Notes under the pieces: model-generated
What the model was told of the DNA's origin: nothing
Databases searched by the model: none
Seen by the model: the letters and a program-made list of their open reading frames with translations, nothing else
DNA from: Auriscalpium vulgare
Lineage: Eukaryota; Basidiomycota; Agaricomycetes; Russulales; Auriscalpiaceae
Reading direction: 5' to 3'
Length of the DNA stretch: 64,000 nucleotides
Assembly: GCA_019915015.1 (NCBI GenBank)
Contig: JAHBBC010000004.1
Location: 1,116,001-1,180,000, forward strand
In this document: positions 22,552 through 33,427 of the stretch, piece after piece
How positions within the stretch are numbered: position 1 is the first letter of the stretch
How the letters are laid out: every line of letters starts with the position of its first letter
Position numbers and translations under genes: made by a program

Positions 22552-25500
22552 TTATCTAGAAGATGGTGAAGAAGTCGCCCTCATCTTGGAAGGCGACGGC
22601 GCGAGTGTTCGCGCACTTGCTTACACCCCTCTTGACCCTTCAGACGAATCCTCGCTCCAGTTTGCTTATTTAACCGCCTCCGACGCTCGTTCTTTGCTTC
22701 CCAACCACGCCGCTCCAGCAGCTTTTACAGTTTTGACTTCAACGTTCGCTCCAAATCCCGCCTCAACGCAATCCACACTCTTTTCTACCTTTGCCTCAGA
22801 CCTTCGTCCACTGCCTTTGCCAGAGAATCAGATACCCCCAGTTCGCGAAACGTTTGCGAAGCGCAAGTACAAGCCCGTTGCCCAGAAAGTCAAGCCTGTG
22901 CTAGGCTCAGTCCCAGAACAGTTCCGCATAGTTCGCAACATACAGGGAGATCCCCTTGCATCGCTCCCTATGCTCCCTACGCATCCCCCGCCCTTTGTAC
23001 CCACCGGACGCTACACGCAAGAACGCAAAGACACTGTCGATAGCCAAGAGTGCTACAATTTCCTTCAGCCAGCCGAACGAGACCTATTGCACCACGTCAT
23101 TTCAGTTCACAACGACGCTTTCGCTTGGAATGACTCAGAGCGAGGCAGTTTCAAGCGCGAGTTCTTTCCTCCAGTCCAAATCCCTGTCGTTCCGCATACA
23201 CCTTGGGTACAGCGCAATATTCCGATCCCACCAGGTCTTTACAAAGAAGTCACAGATCTCATTCGTCGCAAGATTCATGCAGGCACATATGAAGACTCGA
23301 ATTCATCGTATCGTTCGCGTTGGTTCTGCGTCGCGAAGAAAGATGGCAAGTCGCTACGCATTGTTCACAGTCTTGAGCCCCTCAACGCCGTCACTATCGC
23401 ACATTCCGGAGTCACACCCACGCCAGAGCACCTTGCAGAACAGTTCGGAGGCCGCGCATGCGGTGGAATACTCGATCTCTACGTTGGCTATGACGAACGC
23501 CTCATTGACGAACACTCGCGAGATCTCACTACGTTCCAGACGCCCTTTGGAGCCAAGCGCCTTGTCACCCTACCCATGGGATGGACGAACTCAGTTCCTA
23601 TCTTCCATGACGACGTCACGTACATCCTCCAGCCTGAGATACCAGCGATTACAGTCCCCTACATCGACGATGTCCCACTCAAAGGTCCCGCATCCGAGTA
23701 TCTTGACGAATATGGCAAGCCCGAGCACATCGCGAACAATCGCAACATCCGCCGTTTTGTCTGGGAGCACTTCCAGAATGTCAACCGTATCTTGCAGCGC
23801 ATGAAGTATTGTGGTGGCACATTCTCTGGCACCAAGTCTATCATTATCAGTCGCGAGTTCACCGTTCTTGGCCATCGTTGCACCCCAGAAGGTCGACGTC
23901 CTGACGAGTCCACTGTCTCAGTTATCCGCAACTGGGGCCCCTGCAAAGATGTCTCTGACGTTCGTGCATTCCTTGGTACCATTGGAGTCTGCCGCATTTT
24001 CATCGACTCGTTCGCGAAACGTGCCCACGTCTTGACACAGCTTACCCGCAAAGGTGTCCCATTCGAGTTTGGACCAGAACATATTGCCGCTCAAGAAGAC
24101 CTTAAAGTAGCCTTGCTCGCCTCGCCAGCGCTCCGTGCCATCAACTATGAATCACCCGACCCAGTTGTCTTAGCTGTTGACTCCTCGTACATTGCAATAG
24201 GCTATATCTTAGCGCAAGACGTCGCGACCCCCAAGAAGACGCTCCGCTATATCAATCGCTTTGGTTCTATCACGCTCAACGACCGCGAACGACGCTTCTC
24301 CCAGCCTAAGCTTGAGATTTACGGCCTTTTCCGTGCACTACGCACACTCCGCATCTATCTACTTGGCGTTCGCAACCTAGTTGTTGAAGTAGACGCTAGC
24401 GCTATCAAAGGAATGCTCAAGAACCCGGATCTCGTCCCTAGTGCAAGTATCAATCGATGGATTCTAGGCATCCTCATCTTCCATTTCAAGCTTCGCCACG
24501 TTCCAGGGGTTCGCCATGGACCAGACGGACTTTCGCGACATAGACAAGAAGGTGAAGATACCCCAGCAGAGACAGAACAAGATGACAGTTATGACGATTG
24601 GCTTGATAACATGCATGGATTCCTTCACATTGTCTACCCTTCGCCTTCTGCGTTTCGTTCCCACATCCTAGCTGTGCCCACCCACCCTCCCTGCTTCGCG
24701 ACCTATGCCCTGACCGAGGACGGTCAAGACTTCAGTAAGGAGGAGGAGGAGCCCAAGCTCTGTTATGACGATGTGCCACGTTCCGACTCAGCTAGAACCC
24801 ACGACCTTCGCATTCAAGCAGTCCACAATTGGTTAAGGAAACCAGAACGCCCAGAAGACTTGTCAGATTCTGAGTTCGCGACCTTTGTCCGCTATGCGAC
24901 GCGCTTCTTTATCGACAAGACAAGACTTTGGCGACGCAGTCTTGATGGCGCACACAAGCTTGTGATACAACCAGCTCAACGACTTCAAGTTCTTGCAGAA
25001 TGTCATGATCGTGTTGGACATCGCGGAGTTTTTGCTACAAGATCGCTTATTCAAGAACGTTTTTGGTGGCCAGCTTCCGAAGCGGATGCCATGTGGTATG
25101 TCCGCAGCTGTCTCATCTGTCAGCAGCGTCAGAAGCGTCAAGTTCTCATCCCCCCGGTTGTTGCGACACCCGCTGCGCTTTTCGCGAAGATCTACGTTGA
25201 CACAATGCATATGCCAGTCTCTAACGGCTTTCGCTATATTGTTCAAGGACGCTGTTCACTCACCCAGTACCCCGAGTTTCGACTCCTACGCCGTGAGACA
25301 GCCAAGGCCATTGCAGATTGGGTCTTTGAAGATATCCTTTGTCGTTGGGGTTCATTAAGCGAAATCGTCACAGACAACGGAGGCCCATTTGTCAAGGCAC
25401 TTGACTATCTGTCCAAGAAGTACAACATTCGCCATATTCGCATCAGTGGTTACAATTCGCGAGCCAACGGCATCGTTGAACGTGCACACTTTGACGTTCG

Positions 25501-26200
25501 TCAAGCATTGTTCAAGGCCTGCGATGGAGAACAGAGTCGCTGGTCTATGTCTGCGCACACAGTCTTTTGGTCCGAGCGCCTTACTACAAGACGCCGCATG
25601 GGTTGCTCGCCCTACTTTGCAGTCACAGGTTGTCATCCGCTCATTCCCCTTGACATATCCGAAGCAACGTACCTCTTGCCGCCGCCCACGTCCATTCTTT
25701 CGACCACAGACCTCATTGCACGACGCGCCATAGCCCTCCAGAAGCGACACGAGCACATTTCACACCTGCGTTCCAAGGTTTTTGCACATCGTCTAGCAGC
25801 AGCAGAGCACTTTGAGCGTGACCACGCAGCGACCATTCGCGACTTTGATTTCAAGCGTGGAGACCTTGTATTGATCCGCCACACCGCTATCGAGAAGTCG
25901 CTAAACCGCAAGATGCGCCCTCGCTATCTAGGCCCCCTTGTGGTTGTATCGCGAAACCGCGGAGGCGCCTACCTTGTTGCAGAACTAGATGGTTCCGTCT
26001 TTGATCGACCCATTGCCGCCTTCAGAGTCATCCCCTTCTTCGCGCGAAAGCGAATTGAAGTGGACTTAGATGCCATTGATATTGACACTACTCGACTTCG
26101 CGAACTAGAAGCTTCCCAGTCCTTAGGAGACGATGACAGCTTAGAAGACATGCCAATAGCCGATGAAGACGACATGGATGGTCCCCCAGATGGCTCCTGA
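22382..26200 (+). CDS. Pol (RT-RNase H-integrase) of the Ty3 element
   Basis: Long open frame without an early ATG, entered from the protease frame by a +1 shift somewhere in 22382-22551. RT: SRWFCVAKKDGKSLRIV, TLPMGWTNSVPIFHDD, and catalytic YIDD at 23660-23671. RNase H: AVDSSYIAIGYIL, QPKLEIYGLFRALR, VEVDAS. Integrase: HHCC finger (H-D-R-V-G-H ... SCLICQQ, about 25010-25130), catalytic D (KIYVDTMHM), TDNGG (25367-25382) and IVERAH (about 25470), then a GPY/F-like module (RPRYLGPLVVVSRNRGGAYL). I see no chromodomain in the acidic C-terminus. All catalytic residues appear intact. Confidence 0.92.
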   Translation: MDAPSTLSQRVLCATSRTKTRLLRFAIPTRQLLSQCLRSLEGIIGFESHRRQLSLLDYLEDGEEVALILEGDGASVRALAYTPLDPSDESSLQFAYLTASDARSLLPNHAAPAAFTVLTSTFAPNPASTQSTLFSTFASDLRPLPLPENQIPPVRETFAKRKYKPVAQKVKPVLGSVPEQFRIVRNIQGDPLASLPMLPTHPPPFVPTGRYTQERKDTVDSQECYNFLQPAERDLLHHVISVHNDAFAWNDSERGSFKREFFPPVQIPVVPHTPWVQRNIPIPPGLYKEVTDLIRRKIHAGTYEDSNSSYRSRWFCVAKKDGKSLRIVHSLEPLNAVTIAHSGVTPTPEHLAEQFGGRACGGILDLYVGYDERLIDEHSRDLTTFQTPFGAKRLVTLPMGWTNSVPIFHDDVTYILQPEIPAITVPYIDDVPLKGPASEYLDEYGKPEHIANNRNIRRFVWEHFQNVNRILQRMKYCGGTFSGTKSIIISREFTVLGHRCTPEGRRPDESTVSVIRNWGPCKDVSDVRAFLGTIGVCRIFIDSFAKRAHVLTQLTRKGVPFEFGPEHIAAQEDLKVALLASPALRAINYESPDPVVLAVDSSYIAIGYILAQDVATPKKTLRYINRFGSITLNDRERRFSQPKLEIYGLFRALRTLRIYLLGVRNLVVEVDASAIKGMLKNPDLVPSASINRWILGILIFHFKLRHVPGVRHGPDGLSRHRQEGEDTPAETEQDDSYDDWLDNMHGFLHIVYPSPSAFRSHILAVPTHPPCFATYALTEDGQDFSKEEEEPKLCYDDVPRSDSARTHDLRIQAVHNWLRKPERPEDLSDSEFATFVRYATRFFIDKTRLWRRSLDGAHKLVIQPAQRLQVLAECHDRVGHRGVFATRSLIQERFWWPASEADAMWYVRSCLICQQRQKRQVLIPPVVATPAALFAKIYVDTMHMPVSNGFRYIVQGRCSLTQYPEFRLLRRETAKAIADWVFEDILCRWGSLSEIVTDNGGPFVKALDYLSKKYNIRHIRISGYNSRANGIVERAHFDVRQALFKACDGEQSRWSMSAHTVFWSERLTTRRRMGCSPYFAVTGCHPLIPLDISEATYLLPPPTSILSTTDLIARRAIALQKRHEHISHLRSKVFAHRLAAAEHFERDHAATIRDFDFKRGDLVLIRHTAIEKSLNRKMRPRYLGPLVVVSRNRGGAYLVAELDGSVFDRPIAAFRVIPFFARKRIEVDLDAIDIDTTRLRELEASQSLGDDDSLEDMPIADEDDMDGPPDGS
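24712..24750 (+). promoter_or_regulatory. Central polypurine-tract-like copy inside pol
   Basis: CTGACCGAGGACGGTCAAGA then CTTCAGTAAGGAGGAGG duplicates the sequence just before the 3' LTR (26413-26448). It includes the purine run, here extended to AAGGAGGAGGAGGAG. Confidence 0.5.
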
Positions 26201-26437
26201 CTCCTTTGTTTTGTTTCTCTTTCCAGCATGCTACGCATGGTTTCCCTTGTGTTTGTTTAAGTTTTGTTTCCCTTTTGCCCATGCCATTTACAGAGACCAA
26301 GAAGGGACATTCAAGTTCGCTATATGCTTCACTCTTCCATTTCTGTATCCTTTCGTTCCCACCCACCGCAGCCCCCAGCACTCCTTTGCCGACCCATATT
26401 CAACGCACGCGCTGACCGAGGACGGTCAGATCTTCAG

Positions 26438-26448
26438 TAAGGAGGAGG
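26438..26448 (+). promoter_or_regulatory. 3' polypurine tract
   Basis: AAGGAGGAGG directly abuts the TGATACG start of the 3' LTR, the position of the plus-strand primer. Confidence 0.8.
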
Positions 26449-27626
26449 TGATACGCCCCCAGCGCGGGTGGCTTCTGTTTTCGCATTTTTGGCACGTTCT
26501 ATCGCCTCAACATCGACTATCGCAACACATCGCGCTCGCAGTTCCAGCCAAGACGCTAGCACACTTGTAGCAACACGGGCCTATACTCCTTGACGTCTCC
26601 ATCGATTCTCTACCATCCAGGCCACGCAGGATGATTGCACAAGTCCCCAAGTCATGTGTACACGCCCCCCAAGTCACCAAGACGTTCTGAGCCAGCCATT
26701 AGCATTCTGTGCGCACGTCGCAATGTCTCGCGCATACATCCCCTTGTTGCCCGCAGCCCTACACATGTTGCACTCGCCTCCCACCTCGTTCCCAGAGCGT
26801 CCTAGCGTTGCGCAGCTCCTCGACACGTCACCCACAGGTCCCAGGGTCCGGTCTAGATGCAGTGTCTCAGAGCAATGTTCCGGTTTGATGGTTTCCGATA
26901 CGTCGCGATCCGCATATCTCGGAGTTTCACATGGAGATAGCACAGCCTTGCTGTTCCGATACGTCGCGATGCTTGTTTCTGATTGGATACGCCTTCTAGA
27001 ATGTCTCACTATCCCCATACTTACCAGATGACTCACAGTAGCCACAGAGACATGTTTCCCGTGTATATCTGTTGGTAGCTAGGTCACTGAATATCAGACA
27101 ACTTCTCCCCTCCAGAGTCAACGTCTCAAACCTTTGCAACATCGTTTTATCGCGTTCAACATCGACCTCGACCTTCAACTTCGCAGCGCCCAAGATTATA
27201 GCCTTCACCTTCGCAGAGCCCACGTTTACAAGCCTTCAACTTCGCAGAGCACATTGTTTTCACCTCGTCCAGCGTTATCGCGTTACGTCGCGACCTTCGT
27301 ATCACCTTGTCCCCTTGTCCCCTCGTCCTCGCCTTTGTTCCCCCATCGTCTCAGCCCTCCAGCAAGGTATTCTCAAGCTCGCTACACATCGCAACGTCCT
27401 GTTCCGCACCAGCAGTGTCGACTTCCATCCCAGATCACCTTGTCCATTGTCCTATCGCCCTCCAAGTCACCTAGCGACTTCCCCCCAGCGTTCACGCCTC
27501 TCCCCGAGTCATCTGTAGGTCCTGGGACGCGCCCCCAACCTGTTACTAGCACCGCTCGAGCCAGCAGGAGTTGGTTTTGTGGTTTGTTTTGCCATCTGAC
27601 CGCCTGTGCGCCGAGATAGGTCATCA
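26449..27626 (+). repeat. 3' LTR
   Basis: Second of the direct pair; same length and, by eye, same sequence as 18714-19891. Followed by GCGC(T), matching the left flank. Confidence 0.95.
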
Positions 27627-27845
27627 GCGCTTGCTGGTCTTTGTCACCGCCCACGCCGACGACGACAAAGATTGCCCGTCGCCACGACCAACGCTCGCGC
27701 CAGGCGATTGCCGCGCCACCACTTCCGCCTCGCTATCAGCAGTTACCCCATCGTCGTACTCTAGCTCTTCTCCCTCCAGCTCAGAAGACGGCTCCTCGCT
27801 TTCTCCCAAAGGTCTCCACAGAATGGGTGGGTCGGCTCTGCGCAT
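27627..27845 (-). pseudogene. First exon of a host gene interrupted by the Ty3 element
   Basis: Minus-strand ATG at 27845 opens an acidic exon (MRRADPPILWRPLGESEEPS ... VTKTSKR) that runs into the 3' LTR. Beyond the 5' LTR, after one copy of the GCGC target, the same frame continues at 18709-18668 as KAKKVAAPV. The join across the target site gives the basic run KRKAKK, resembling a nuclear localisation signal. The insertion therefore hit coding sequence. I do not recognise the protein, and the remainder to the left is unclear. Confidence 0.5.
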
Positions 27846-28028
27846 AGTAGACTTGGTTTGTAAAAAGCGAGGGAAGGGACGAAGGAGTGGGGACGCGGAG
27901 AGAGGGAGGAGACGGAAGGGACGGAGAATGGCGGGGAAGCGAGAGCGGAAGCGAATGCACACGTGACGTTCCGTAGCCACAGGCCTTGCGCGGTGCATTT
28001 CAAAGTGTAACTTAAGCACGGCCGCTAC

Positions 28029-28450
28029 GTGAACAAGCTGCCTCCATCCGACGTGGACACTACTGTAAGTGATCGTCAGCCAGTCGTTCGCAGTCCCGCT
28101 TTGAGGCCTCACTCGGACGAACGCAGGTTCGCGATGCGATGCCCCAAGCTGGCATCTTGCGCATCTTTACTGCTACGGCGACTGCGACGGCGCGTTTCGT
28201 CTGATAAAGTTCAGATAGAGCGATATGGACAGCGATCCTTGGTCGGATTCTCTACGCTATATGGACTACATTGCGCCTCACAATCCGCCTTAGCCTCGTT
28301 CCGTCCCACGGTTTTGTCGCTCCCTGTTGCGGTCCCATCTCACCGTGTTTCACCCTCGTCTCTGACCGCACTCACGCTATGGATATGGCTTTCTTGAGAC
28401 GTGTTTTTGAGTCACCACCAGACGTGCGCACGGTTGTAATCTTGATTTAA
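28029..28450. other. Spacer, no gene recognised
   Basis: A plus frame (28029-28397) is open but low in family signals. It may be upstream sequence of the gene that follows. Confidence 0.3.
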
Positions 28451-29050
28451 ATGACGCTGACATTGCTGCGACAGGTGCGCACAATTCTCGATGCGCCTGA
28501 ATGGACGGCTGCTGTAATAGAGCAAATCCCAGAACCTCGTTATACTGTCGACACACCTCTCACCTTTTCCATGGCAAGCTTCGACAATGCCGCCAGAACA
28601 TCTCGTGACCAACATGGCCGAAGAATTGTCAAAGATCCAAACTTCAGCAGCCGGCACACGCTACGGTCTCTGATCGCCATGGACGATGAGCCGCAACCGT
28701 TCATGCCGGCATGGCCTTTCATGACCGGCATCATCTTACACCTAGACTGCCCCAGCGCGTCTTCGATGGCGGTGGAGACCGTCGTGGCGAGGTGCACGGA
28801 GGATCGGGATGTATACACCTACCTAGGTGTGTACTTAGTGGAGCAGCTGGTCGTCCTCAGTCTCCACCAATATCGACAGCTGCCGGTAAAAGTGAGCCAA
28901 ACACAGCGCGTTCGATGATTCCACTTAACCACATCTGCTAGACGCGATCGTATTACGAGCATCTGGAGACCCGAGCGAGCCGACGTGAGGATTACCCGCA
29001 GGAGACCTACCGACAGACGATGTCCACTGCCCACGACGTCCTTGTGTCAT
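28451..29050 (+). CDS. Hypothetical protein, two visible exons
   Basis: Exon 28451-28891 (segments APEWTAAVIEQIPEPRYTVD, FSMASFDNAARTSRDQHGR, YLVEQLVVLSLHQYRQLPVK) ends at a GTGAGC donor. A 50-nt intron with CTTAAC as branch-like site and a CTAG acceptor at 28941 joins it in frame to TRSYYEHLETRASRREDYPQ and TYRQTMSTAHDVLVSF. The coherent splice and protein-like composition support a real gene or gene piece. No family recognised; true start and end are uncertain. Confidence 0.4.
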
Positions 29051-29715
29051 TCCCCAGGGTGCGCGTGTCTACAAGCTCTGCGTAAACCATGCCCTCACAT
29101 ATCGATCCAGATACGGGTGTATAAAATGGTACCACTGGCCTACGAACCACCGCAATGGCTCTCAACATGCTCCTCTCGCGCCTAGCGCTCACAAGAAGAC
29201 ATCGTCGCCCGCGTGCAGATCCTATGGTAGAACGAGTGGCGTCATCGTTCAATTCGGCGTCCAAGTGAGAAAGGTCCGCGAAGTCCTATATTGTGCAGGC
29301 GAGATGCTGTATCCTTGTTCATGTACTCATGTTGCGTTCGTGGTCTCGTGGTCTCAACGAAGTTCCCCTATGTCCACATACTCAATGGCTTGTCGGAAAG
29401 CAAGCCGACCCCAAACGGGGCCGGGCGAAATTTAACGTAGCATGTCCTCCACATCGACAGATTGGACGCACCCTCGCACACGCGGATTCGCGAGTCAGTT
29501 GATGCCCGGTAGAACATTGCTTTAACATCCTAGCAGGCAGTCGTTGAAAGCTGTTTCCGCCCTCGCGTGTCTCGCTTGAAACCAGGCTGTCAAGGTATGT
29601 TCATTGGCATGTATCGTGGACTGATTACGGGTACAGCCATTGATCGTATGCCCTACAGGACCTCCGCTGACGCCTCTTGAGTGGACTGCAAGTAACGCTG
29701 CTTGGTCGATGCGGC

Positions 29716-29931
29716 TCAACTGGCAAGGCGCGTAAATTCATCCCTGAATTCATGAGTCAAAGGCATGCTGATTTTGTTCGGCGGGAAACCGCGTAGTATC
29801 GCAAGACCCTTCAAGCTCTTGACACGGGAAAGCATCACATATGCACTCTGAAGACTGCGACAGCCGGCGATATCAACAATAACGGTCTCGAGGGAGCGTC
29901 CCTGGCTCTTATAGTCTGTTCGGCGGTCCAC
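29716..29931 (-). pseudogene. C-terminal tail of a PIF1-like helicase
   Basis: DYKSQGRSLETVIVDIAGCR and SLQSAYVMLSRVKSLKGL match the last helicase motifs (V/VI) of PIF1/RecD-type SF1B enzymes of the kind common in basidiomycetes, including Helitron-linked ones. The Walker A and B motifs that should lie upstream are absent; instead the dioxygenase gene ends 88 bp away on the same strand. It is therefore a fragment, or a terminal exon joined to something I cannot see. Confidence 0.65.
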
Positions 29932-30018
29932 GGGCCGCGCTCTGACTCGTCGCTAGTACAGTTTAATTCTATAGTATGCCAGCCAGACTGCCCCATGTGA
30001 AAAAATTCATCATACTAC

Positions 30019-31595
30019 CTAGTCCACTTTCTGCTGTACATTAAACACGGCTTCAATGTCTGTCGCAAGCTCATCGTACTTCGAAATGAGGGCCACAGAT
30101 TCACGCCAACGCTCGTGTTTGCTGGCATCCATGGCAGCCCACCCATCCGGGTCCTGGTCCTGAAACTCCCGCTCCGTGCGATGTCCGTACGCGACCCTGC
30201 GAAACAACGCACCCGCAGTGTACTGCGTGATGGACGCCCGTGTTTCGTCAAGCCCGATGGGAATGTTGCCGTGAGGAAATGCAGCGGACAGGATATGCAT
30301 GACCGAGTGAGGGGGGAATTCGATTACAAGCTTCGCGCGGTGGAGGATGATTTGGCCGCCCGTTCTTGGGTTATACTCACCCAAGGACGCAATGCTGCAC
30401 CAGCCATTAGGAAGGTTCGCGGAGTCGAGGTGGGTCTTGGTAAACGCCTGCGGGCCAAAGTTGAAAGTTGTGGCCGCGCGGATCGAGTTGTCGTATGGCA
30501 GTTCGAGGCTTGGGTCGTGGTCCAGTATCTGAGCGATATTGCTCTCAAAGTACTTATACATCTTCGGGGATCCGAGGGCGAAAGTTGCTTTCGAACCGTG
30601 CGTAAGAGTCGTGTGAGTGGCGGAGCCTGTGTTAGCTCACCGTTCATGAACCCTGAAATGCGGCGGGGCCCGCGCCGTCTAAGCAGCTTCTTGACTATCG
30701 GCCGATTGCTCTCGTGGAGCATCAGCTCGGCTGGCTCCTACATGACGCATGGGTGAGCTCGTCTGGATACAGTCGGACAGAACTCACAGTTTGCCCTCCT
30801 CCATAAGAAATACATGTTGATAGCGCAGGATAGTCACCGCGATGGTGATAACGCTGGTCCTTAGACAGCTTGAGATCTTCTTTGGCCTCGTCCATCGCGA
30901 GATATGTGTCAACGCAGTCGTCGTGCCACGTTAGATCTCCTGGCACAGGCCGGCCAGCGAGGCTTCCAATGATGCGACCCTTCAAGTCAACGATGGCGTG
31001 GTGCGTCCTTGAGGTCTCTGAGCGTGCGGCATGCAGTTGATTTGCTGCTGACTCACCTTCCGTTCCATGCAAAATAGCGATAATTTTGCGCCCTCAGCTT
31101 CGCCAACGTTCTCCGAATCACCAGCAGTAGCCCGCAGTCCCTCACGCCAACCCAACCGCCACTAGCGTGCGGCAGTTTCTCCGCGATCACTCGAACCGTG
31201 ATCTTCTTGGGCTGAGAGTACTTTGATACAAGCTTGCTGCGAACCTTGTAAATGATCATGCGACGCCCAACCCTTGTCTGCTGGCGCAGGCGGTTACGGC
31301 GAACGATGTTGTGCCGTTGCCTGGCAGATTGCGTCTCGGCTTCGATGGCGGCGTCAACCTCGTCGACCTCGGCAGCATTAGATGAACGCGTGGAATGGGA
31401 ATGCACGAGGTTATCGGCGGATGGGGTGCTTTGCAGTGGGGTGGTGTATGCGTCAGGGTCGTTGTCCTCGGCACGTACAAATGCGTCGTGGATGAGTGCA
31501 TCAAGATTGCAGCCATCGTCGACGATGCGACGCACTCTGCTCGCTGCGAGGAGCGCGCGGCAACGCTGAGGGCCCGAGCTTCATTTCCAGGACAG
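30019..31595 (-). CDS. TET/JBP-family 2OG-Fe(II) dioxygenase
   Basis: Four exons on the minus strand; the last (30587-30019) holds the double-stranded beta-helix core. FNFGPQAFTKTHLDSANLP gives the HxD metal motif (His 30430-30432, Asp 30424-30426). The distal His is in FPHGNIPIG and the 2OG-binding Arg in ETRASITQYTAG. Family features upstream: RDCGLLLVIRRTLAKLRAQN and YFAWNGR (about 31150-31057), then AIVDLKGRIIGSLAGRPVPG and DYPALSTCISYGGGQT, then NRPIVKKLLRRRG. In known members such enzymes oxidise 5-methylcytosine (or T in JBP). The family is expanded in Agaricomycetes, and its association with KDZ transposons has been described. All catalytic residues look present. The true N-terminus is unclear: the frame is open to about 31595 with no convincing ATG. 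Confidence 0.75.
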
Positions 31596-31599
31596 CGCG

Positions 31600-33427
31600 T
31601 GGACAGCTGGCGCGATCTTCACTGAGATGGGCGCGCACAAGCATCGGAATCGCGCACCCTGCCGGCTGCGCAGGCTCGCACCCGCTGGCTGCGCAGGGCT
31701 CGCACGAGCGCGCACGCGTTGGTTGTGGACCACGACTGGGCTGGGTCCTCCTCGACCAAATCTCCTGCCAATGTCCTATTCAAACTCACCACAGCGCCAG
31801 TACCGGACCCCGAGAATCATGACAATGGGTTACCGGTGAGAGAAGATGATGTCAGAGCGATCTCCACGGTGCACGCCCACGACAATGACCAAACAACTGC
31901 TCTGTCATGACAGCATGCCTCGCGCCCGCCGTATCCCACACCCGTCTCTCCGGCGTCGGCACCGACGAAGGTCAAGGCCGTTACCCGACCACTGGCGATC
32001 CCATGCCCGCGTCGCTACCAGGACCCCCACTCAACGAACGTACCGCGCTGCACGACCTCAATATATCTGTTTCCCCGTCGTCACTGAACGACACGACTCT
32101 TGCCCACGGACAAAGTATGAGAGATAAACCGGATCAGTGAGTACCCACATGTGTTCGCCTGGACCGCTTTCAATAATAGCAGTGCCCACAGAGCCGCTTC
32201 ACGATCGTGCTTCAACGCTAAAATTCGCCTCAGACTCGACCTCACGCAGCCTCACGCAGCAAGCCTGAAGAACCTTCGTTGCGTACGTAGCCCTACGAGG
32301 CGGTCACGGGAGAGCAGAGCACCTGTTGGCGACCTCGGTGGGCTGTGGATGTCACCGCGGTAAGCTGGTGCTCACATGCCGTTTATCTATTGATGCGGCT
32401 CATCGATGGACCAAAGGCTTCGGTGCGCCGACCACCGAGGATCGCGGCAGCCTGCCGCGAGTCGCTACGAGAATACGTACGTCTTCCCTGTCCAAGCACG
32501 AATACCATGGCCACGGACGACGAGATACGACGTCATCATCAGTGGGCTTGGTGTGCTAAAGACAGCGAAACGGTACTCGCAGGGATGGCGGATACCATCG
32601 TGGCTTCTCGTATATAATCATGGCTTCTCGTATATAATCATGGCTTCTCGTATATAATCATGTTTGCATTAATGCCAACCATCGCTCTACCATACGCCGG
32701 AGCTAGCGGGGTTAGACGTAACAATGAATCAGGACAGGCTGAGGTTACTTACAGCGAAGCCTAGACCATGATAATTTACTTGTCGGCCGCCGGGCCGGGA
32801 ACAGATAAAGAAATCGGGGTTCCTTTATGCGAGATTGTGCGGTTCATGGCCCAACTTAAATCTCAACCATGAACTTGGCGCCTGCCAGGACGACCCCAGA
32901 TCCTCCTGTACATAATGATTCGGGGTGCCCCACAAGCGAGGCAGCTTGTGAACTCTTGTGGACTACTTTATAATAGTATGTACTTATTTGTGAGCACAAT
33001 CAGCGCCTCAGGTGGCCTCACTGGTCCCTCAGTGCCGGCCACGTGGCGTGCGACTTTCCTTGGCACTAGGCACTCAGGCTGTTGTTAGTCTACAATGACT
33101 CCAAACATCATTCATCCAGTTGGTCCAACTGGACTGTGTCTATCCCACGTCGTCGACAGCTCAGCCCGCAATCCTTCTCGCAGCCTTTGAGACTGTCATC
33201 CAGGCGAAGCAAGCAGAAAGATCTAGAGTGCCACTGCGCTGGAGCGTTTCCATGTTGTCGTCAGCCCCTCCCCCAACCCCCCTCCCCTACTACCCCTTTC
33301 TTTCAAACTCTCGTTGCGACCTCAACGCAATCTCCTCTCAGCATTGAGCACGCTGAGCCTAAGCCGCATTCTCTGCTTGGCCATCCGGTGGCTGGGAATC
33401 TGCATTCATGCACTCATCGCTTGTCAG
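31600..33427. other. Mostly non-coding spacer
   Basis: No recognisable gene on either strand. Short plus frames at 31846-32127 and 32326-32617 have no family signal. AT-rich from 32.6 to 33.1 kb. Confidence 0.45.
32601..32661. repeat. 20-bp tandem repeat, three copies
   Basis: GGCTTCTCGTATATAATCAT three times in a row, the last running into non-repeat DNA. Confidence 0.9.

Larger units (their letters stand above)
18714..27626 (+). mobile_element. Complete Ty3/gypsy LTR retrotransposon
   Basis: Two 1,178-bp LTRs (18714-19891 and 26449-27626) begin TGATACGCC and end GGTCATCA, the canonical TG...CA. They look identical wherever I compared them, so the insertion is recent. GCGC flanks both sides (18710-18713 and 27627-27630), or GCGCT if the first T is counted as target. 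Inside, in order: primer-binding site, gag, aspartic protease, RT-RNase H, integrase, polypurine tract. Protease-RT-RNase H-integrase order defines Ty3/gypsy. The insertion interrupts a minus-strand coding exon. Confidence 0.95.

Noticed and set aside
26654..27619. Open frames inside the LTRs (also 18919-19884)
   Set aside because: Identical in both LTRs, both strands open, no family features: LTR sequence, not genes.
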